Positions 6,954 through 11,824 of a stretch of 11,824 nt of DNA are shown here, piece after piece. The position numbers and the translations under genes are program-made. Origin of the DNA: DATFEN01 sp035691285 (GTDB lineage Bacteria; Acidobacteriota; Vicinamibacteria; Fen-336); assembly GCA_035691285.1 (NCBI GenBank), contig DASSJI010000252.1, forward strand, positions 1 to 11,824. Reading direction: 5' to 3'. Below the pieces are notes generated by a model that saw only the letters and a list, made by a program, of their open reading frames with translations, was not told where the DNA came from and did no database searches. The stretch's first letter is position 1; the number at the start of each line of letters is the position of its first letter.

Positions 6954-8300
6954 CATTGGGAGCGCACGTGTCCGATCCGCTGCTCTGGCACCGCCTCCAG
7001 TTCGCCTTCACGATCGCCTATCACTACCTGTTTCCCCAGCTCACGATGGGGCTCGCCCTCCTCATCGTCGTGCTCAAGGCGGCCGGCCTGCGCACGGGCG
7101 ACGCGCGCTGGAACGACGCAGCGCGCTTCTGGATCCGGATCTTCGGCCTGAACTTCGCCGTCGGGGTGGTCACGGGCCTGCCCATGGAATTCCAGTTCGG
7201 CACGAACTGGGCCGCCTTCTCGAGGTTCGCGGGCGGCGTCATCGGCCAGACCCTCGCCATGGAGGGGCTGTTCGCGTTCTTCCTGGAATCGACCTTTTTG
7301 GGCCTGCTGGTGTTCGGCGAGCGCCGCCTGGGCGCCCGCGGCCACTTCCTGGCCGCCCTCGCGCTGTTCGCCGGGAGCTGGCTCTCCGGCTACTTCATCG
7401 TCTGCACGAACGCCTTCATGCAGCATCCGGTGGGATACGCCGTCGGCCCGAACGGCCTCCTGACTCTGGCGAGCTTCTGGACGTTCGTGCTGAACCCCTG
7501 GGCGCTCGTCCAGTACGCCCACACCATGACGGCCTCGGTGGTCACGGCCTCCTTCGTGATGACCGCGGTGGGCGCCTACTACGCCCTGCAGAGAAGGCAC
7601 GAGGCCCAGGCGCGGCTCTTCCTGCGCGTGGGCGTGACCGCGGGGCTCGTGTCCAGCGTGCTGGTGGCGTTCCCCACGGGCGACCTCCACGCGAAGATGG
7701 TGGTGGCCCACCAGCCCGTGGCGCTGGCGGCCATGGAAGGCCGCTTCGAGAGCGGCCCCATGGCCGAGATCAACCTCATCGGCCAGCCGAACGTGCGCGC
7801 GCGGCGACTCGACAACCCGGTCCGCGTCCCCGGCGTCCTGAGCTTCCTGGCCTACGGCACGTTCCACGCGAACGTCCGGGGCCTGAACGAGTTCCCCGAG
7901 GACCTGTGGCCGGACAACATCGAGCTGCTCTACTACGCCTTCCACGTCATGGCCGGCCTCGGGACGGTGTTCATCCTGACGATGTCGCTCGCCGCGTTCC
8001 TGAGCTTCAGGAACCGCCTGGTGGCGGCTCGGCCGATGCTGTGGACGCTGCTGCTCGCGTTCCCCTTCCCGTACATCGCCAACACCGCGGGCTGGATGAC
8101 GGCGGAGCTCGGGCGGCAGCCCTGGCTGGTCTACGGCCTGCTGCGCACCGCCGACGGCGCCAGCCCCACGGTGCACTCCGGAACCGTGCTGTTCACTCTG
8201 ATCGGCTTCACGGGGCTCTACTCCGTGCTGGGCCTCTTGTTCCTGTTCCTGGTCGGGCGCGAGATCGCCCATGGCCCCGTGTCCGAGGACGAGGTGGCGC

Positions 8301-8308
<8 letters not shown>
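6950..8308 (+). CDS. cydA: Cytochrome bd-type quinol oxidase subunit I
   Basis: This 452-residue polytopic membrane subunit (about nine helices) oxidises quinol and reduces O2 to water on hemes b558, b595 and d. Motifs line up with E. coli CydA: His25 in YHYLFP (His19), His191 in YAHTM and Met334 in FHVMAGLG (the heme b558 ligands His186 and Met393), and Glu386 in AELGRQPW (Glu445), with the GRQPW signature at 388-392. It is about 70 residues shorter than E. coli CydA, mainly in the quinol loop, so it belongs to the short Q-loop group. In that loop Glu263 is kept (Glu257), but the position of Lys252 appears to be Ala258. The start is ATG 6950, sharing ATGA with the previous stop; GTG 6968, behind GGGAG, would give a family-like MSDPLLWHRLQF start and is a serious alternative. 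It is followed directly by subunit II. Confidence 0.96.
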
Positions 8309-9347
<1,039 letters not shown>

Positions 9348-9351
9348 ACGG

Positions 9352-9366
9352 CCGTCCGAGGGACGG
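9352..9366. terminator. Short hairpin between convergent genes
   Basis: CCGTCC (9352-9357) and GGACGG (9361-9366) pair around the three-base loop GAG, inside the 22-base gap between the cydB stop and the stop of the minus-strand gene. It could end transcription from both sides. It lacks T tracts and is short, so the call is tentative. Confidence 0.4.
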
Positions 9367-9369
9367 GGG

Positions 9370-9933
9370 CTAGCCGGCGATCCAGCTCGTGAACAGCGCG
9401 CGGGCCCTGCCGCCCTCGAAGCGCCGCCGGACGGCGTCCAGCACGCGAAGGCGCACGCCCCCGCCTTGCTCGTAGAAGCCCAGCCAGTAGGGCACGTGCA
9501 GGTCGAGGGGAACGCGCGTCGCCCGAAAGGACAGACGGCGGGCGCGGAAGAAGCCCGTCTGGTACACGATGCGCCGCAGCTTGTCCTCCAGGAGCCTCGC
9601 GGCTTCGCTCTCGGCCAGCGTCGCCACGGGCCGGTTCCGCGTCTCGACGAGCGCCAGCTCGTCGGGCGAGGGCGCGCGGTCGAACTGGAAGGGATCCAGG
9701 CTGCCGTCGACCGCGTCCACGGCGAGCCAGGTGACGTACGGGCGGGCCGAGCTCGTCACCTCGACCTCGTACACGTGGAACGGCAGATAGGCGTCGGCCA
9801 CCGACCGCAGCGGCGCGCCGCCGAGCCACCTCGGAAGCCGGAGCAGGCCGCCCTCGAAGCGCGCGATGGCCTGCGCCTGCGTGAGGTTGGGCCTCAGGCT
9901 GCGGATCGCCGCCGGGGAGGGCGCCGGCTCCAC
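9370..9933 (-). CDS. Conserved-looking protein of unknown function, coupled to the sugar symporter
   Basis: I do not recognise a named family. The 187-residue product begins at a GTG (9933-9931) whose first base is the last base of the symporter stop codon (TAGTG), so the two are probably translated together. No signal peptide or membrane helix is visible and there is no cysteine. The middle looks beta-rich and alternates polar and aromatic residues (YLPFHVYEVEVTSSARPYVTW, then LAVDAVDGSLDPFQF), vaguely like PepSY-type strands. A helical piece follows (AARLLEDKLRRIVYQTGFF), then a second strand region with VPYWLGFYEQGGGVRLRVLDA and a charged C-terminal helix (VRRRFEGGRARALFTSWIA). The pattern suggests a small soluble alpha/beta protein, perhaps cytoplasmic. 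The frame is open far into the symporter gene, but that upstream part is a shadow of the symporter. Confidence 0.8.
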   Translation of the reverse strand: MEPAPSPAAIRSLRPNLTQAQAIARFEGGLLRLPRWLGGAPLRSVADAYLPFHVYEVEVTSSARPYVTWLAVDAVDGSLDPFQFDRAPSPDELALVETRNRPVATLAESEAARLLEDKLRRIVYQTGFFRARRLSFRATRVPLDLHVPYWLGFYEQGGGVRLRVLDAVRRRFEGGRARALFTSWIAG

Positions 9934-11621
9934 TAGCGGAAGTAGATCCAGAGCCCGATGACGGTGGCGAGCAGGGCGCCGCTGAACGCCACGTTGAGCC
10001 GGTGCTCCAGCGTCGTCTCCCGGGCCAGGGTGTGGACGGGCGCCACGGGCGCGGTGTCGAGCTTGTCGTCCACCGTGGCGAAGGTGAGGCCGGCGAGGGT
10101 GCGGCGCTCGGGCGCCGGCGTGGCCAAGCTGACGGCGATCAGCACGGCCGAGCACGCGACGAACATCAGGATCGCGTAGTGGAGGAAGTTCATGTCGACG
10201 AGCCAGCGGATCGCCGCCGAATCGTAGTGGCGCGTCTTGTCGAGGACCTCGAAGACGAAGCGCACGGTTCCCAGGACGAACCCGACGAGCAGCGAGGCGA
10301 TCGCGCCGCGCCCGTTCATGCGCGGCCACAGGATCCCGAAGATGAAGCACACGGCGATGGGCGGGCTGATGTAGGCCTGCACGCTCTGCAGGTAGATGTA
10401 GAGCTGGGAGCTGAGCAGGTGGATGAACGGCACCCAGAGCAGGCCCAGCACCACCATCACGCCGGTGGCGGCGCGGCCGAAGTTCACGAGCTGGCGCTCC
10501 GAGGCCTGGGGCCGGATCTTCTTGTAGAAGTCCAGGGTCACCATGGTGGAGGCGGAGTTGAAGACGGAGCTCATGGCGCCCATCAGAGCGGCGAGGAGCG
10601 CGGCGATCATCAAGCCGACGAGGCCTGGGGGCAGCAGGTTCACGACCAGGGTCGGATAGGCGATGTCGCCGTTCGTGACCTGGCCGTTCTCGATCTTGAA
10701 CAGGTCGCGGAACAGGGCGAAGGCGATGAGGCCGGGCAGCACCAGGATGAACACCGGCAGGACCTTGAGGAAGCCGGCGAAGATCGTCCCCGCCTTCGCG
10801 TGCCCCTCGTCCTTCGCCGACAGGACGCGCTGCACGATCACCTGGTCCGTGCACCAGTACCAGAGGCCGAGGATCGGCGCGCCCAGGAAGATGCCGGTCC
10901 AGGGGAACTCCGGATGGTCCATGGGCTTGATCATGCTGAAGTAGTCGGCGGGCACCGCCGCCCGCAGGCCCTCGAAGCCGCCCACCTTGTCCAGGCCGAT
11001 CCAGGTAAGGGCGATCGCCCCGGCCAGCAGGACGAGGGTCTGGACCATGTCGGTGTAGATCACCGCCGCCAGCCCCCCCGCGATCGTGTAGATCCCCGTC
11101 GCCACCACCAGGAGCACGGCGGCCGTCATCGGGCTCCACCCCACCACGCGCTCGAGCACGATCGCCGCCGCGTACAGGTGGACCGAGATCTTCGTGAAGA
11201 TGTAGGCGATGATCGAGACGCTCGCGAGGTAGATGCTGCACTGGCGGTTGTAGCGCCGCTCCAGGAACTCGGGCATCGTGAAGACGTTGGAGCGCAGGTA
11301 GAAGGGTACGAAGACCCAGCCCAGGACCAGCAGGATCAGGCACGCCAGCCACTCGAAGTGGCCCACGGCAAGGCCAGAGGTCGCCCCCGAGCCGGCCAGG
11401 CCGATGAAGTGCTCGGTCGAGATGTTGGACACGAACAGCGAGGCGCCGATCGCGAACCAGCCCACGTCGCGGCTCGCCAGGAAGTAGTCCTCGGACGTCC
11501 GCTCCTTGAGCGAGAAGTAGAAGCCGATGCCGAACACGATCACGAAGTAGGCGGCGATGATCGCCAGGTCCACGGGCTCCAGCGTCCGATGGACCGCGGC
11601 GGGTGCCGTCGCGAAGAACAT
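9933..11621 (-). CDS. SGLT-type sodium/sugar symporter (SSS family)
   Basis: This 562-residue inner-membrane transporter should couple sodium entry to sugar uptake. It carries the SSS signature GGLAAVIYTDMVQ at 182-194 and about 14 hydrophobic helices, the last at the very C-terminus (545-561). It is unusually close to animal SGLT proteins: SNISTEHFIGLAG, FEW, LWYWCTDQVIVQR, AYPTLVV and SSVFNSAST all have near-identical counterparts in human SGLT1. Residues that contact glucose there appear kept: Asn66, His71, Glu90, Tyr255, Trp256, Lys286 and Gln412, matching Asn78, His83, Glu102, Tyr290, Trp291, Lys321 and Gln457. This favours glucose/galactose-like substrates, but myo-inositol or another polyol is possible. 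The start has GGGAGG (complement of 11632-11627) five bases upstream. It lies 57 bases after a probable regulator gene and overlaps the next gene by one base. Confidence 0.93.
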   Translation of the reverse strand: MFFATAPAAVHRTLEPVDLAIIAAYFVIVFGIGFYFSLKERTSEDYFLASRDVGWFAIGASLFVSNISTEHFIGLAGSGATSGLAVGHFEWLACLILLVLGWVFVPFYLRSNVFTMPEFLERRYNRQCSIYLASVSIIAYIFTKISVHLYAAAIVLERVVGWSPMTAAVLLVVATGIYTIAGGLAAVIYTDMVQTLVLLAGAIALTWIGLDKVGGFEGLRAAVPADYFSMIKPMDHPEFPWTGIFLGAPILGLWYWCTDQVIVQRVLSAKDEGHAKAGTIFAGFLKVLPVFILVLPGLIAFALFRDLFKIENGQVTNGDIAYPTLVVNLLPPGLVGLMIAALLAALMGAMSSVFNSASTMVTLDFYKKIRPQASERQLVNFGRAATGVMVVLGLLWVPFIHLLSSQLYIYLQSVQAYISPPIAVCFIFGILWPRMNGRGAIASLLVGFVLGTVRFVFEVLDKTRHYDSAAIRWLVDMNFLHYAILMFVACSAVLIAVSLATPAPERRTLAGLTFATVDDKLDTAPVAPVHTLARETTLEHRLNVAFSGALLATVIGLWIYFR

Positions 11622-11632
11622 GGATACCTCCC

Positions 11633-11646
11633 GCGTCTCGAGGCGC
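11633..11646. promoter_or_regulatory. Near-palindrome just upstream of the symporter ribosome binding site
   Basis: GCGTCTCGAGGCGC pairs at six of seven arm positions around a central CTCGAG. It sits directly before the Shine-Dalgarno sequence of the symporter gene and could be an operator or a small leader hairpin. GC-rich DNA makes chance palindromes common. Confidence 0.25.
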
Positions 11647-11675
11647 GTGGGACCGGACTGGATGGCGCGAAGCGG

Positions 11676-11705
11676 AGCCTATCCCTTCGCCTTTTTCGGT
11701 GTCAA
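11676..11705 (-). promoter_or_regulatory. Possible promoter for the symporter inside the end of the upstream gene
   Basis: On the minus strand a perfect TTGACA (complement of 11705-11700) is followed after 18 bases by TAGGCT (complement of 11681-11676), a weak -10 match. The -35 box lies in the last codons of the upstream gene and the -10 box overlaps its TAG stop. This would let the symporter and its partner be transcribed separately from the regulator. Sequence match only. Confidence 0.3.
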
Positions 11706-11824
11706 CGGCTCGACGAGGGCCGCCCTCTGGATCTCGGCGGCCTGGCCGCGCGTGAAGTCGGCGAAGGCGCGCGTCGCCGCCGGCAGGAAGCGGCCGGGCA
11801 GGAGCAGGGCGACGGTGCGGCGCA
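11679..11824 (-). CDS. C-terminal end of a probable LysR-type transcriptional regulator (partial)
   Basis: A minus-strand frame enters from the right edge and ends at TAG (11681-11679); 48 whole codons including the stop are in the window. The visible 47 residues contain RRTVALLLPGRFLPAATRAF, then ADFTR and a lysine-rich end (PKKAKG). The strand followed by an amphipathic helix with AxxAFxDF resembles the last beta strand and helix of LysR effector domains. That match is weak because the DNA-binding part lies outside the window. It is encoded upstream of, and in the same direction as, the sugar symporter, which would fit a local regulator. Confidence 0.5.
   Translation of the reverse strand, partial: RRTVALLLPGRFLPAATRAFADFTRGQAAEIQRAALVEPLTPKKAKG

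Noticed and set aside
4902..6956. 684-codon open frame on the minus strand opposite the redoxin and monooxygenase genes
   Set aside because: Same kind of shadow: no motifs, biased composition, while the plus strand carries clear heme, copper and TPR motifs.
9348..9369. Possible cydX-like small gene after cydB
   Set aside because: Only 22 bases separate the convergent genes and no start codon with a hydrophobic frame is present.
9934..11352. Upstream part of a 660-codon frame ending at 9370, suggesting a larger protein
   Set aside because: This part overlaps the symporter gene in another frame and has shadow-type composition; only the portion after GTG 9933 looks like a protein.

Overview
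The window is very GC-rich, with strong codon bias and almost no wasted space. It most resembles a chromosomal segment of an Acidobacteriota bacterium. That assignment is an inference from three things: the Oar-type TonB-dependent receptor with an N-terminal carboxypeptidase-regulatory domain, the redoxin plus cytochrome c/copper-monooxygenase/TPR pair, and the style of the cytochrome bd subunits. No rRNA or other phylogenetic marker is present. I saw no tRNA, CRISPR array, insertion sequence, integrase or phage gene.

Layout. (1) Positions 1-777, minus strand: the N-terminal 259 residues of a secreted protein, possibly of the debranching-enzyme/six-hairpin glycosidase type, cut by the window edge. 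(2) 778-960: a divergent control region with promoter-like boxes on both strands and two small palindromes. (3) 961-4359, plus strand: a complete 1132-residue TonB-dependent outer-membrane receptor, followed by a very stable UUCG-loop hairpin at 4397-4420. (4) 4489-9347, plus strand: a tightly packed four-gene operon in which every junction overlaps (4, 4 and 8 bases). It encodes a periplasmic thioredoxin-fold protein, a three-part protein (cytochrome c, PHM-type copper monooxygenase with all six expected copper ligands, five TPRs), and cytochrome bd quinol oxidase subunits I and II. A perfect TATAAT box lies 11 bases before the first start codon, so the operon mRNA may be almost leaderless. 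(5) 9370-11824, minus strand: in transcription order, the tail of a probable LysR-type regulator, an SGLT-type sodium/sugar symporter, and a 187-residue protein of unknown function whose GTG start overlaps the symporter's stop codon.

How the genes may work together. The 4489-9347 operon joins membrane quinol oxidation and O2 reduction (cytochrome bd) to a periplasmic heme c/copper protein and a thiol-fold protein. This suggests a redox or copper/oxygen-linked function that I cannot name from sequence, and it is the most interesting part of the window. The minus-strand cluster at the right looks like a regulated sugar-uptake unit: the symporter keeps the residues that contact sugar in human SGLT1, and its small partner is translationally coupled to it. 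The TonB receptor and the secreted left-edge protein share one divergent regulatory region and may be co-regulated, possibly in polymer or oligosaccharide use; that link is an inference.
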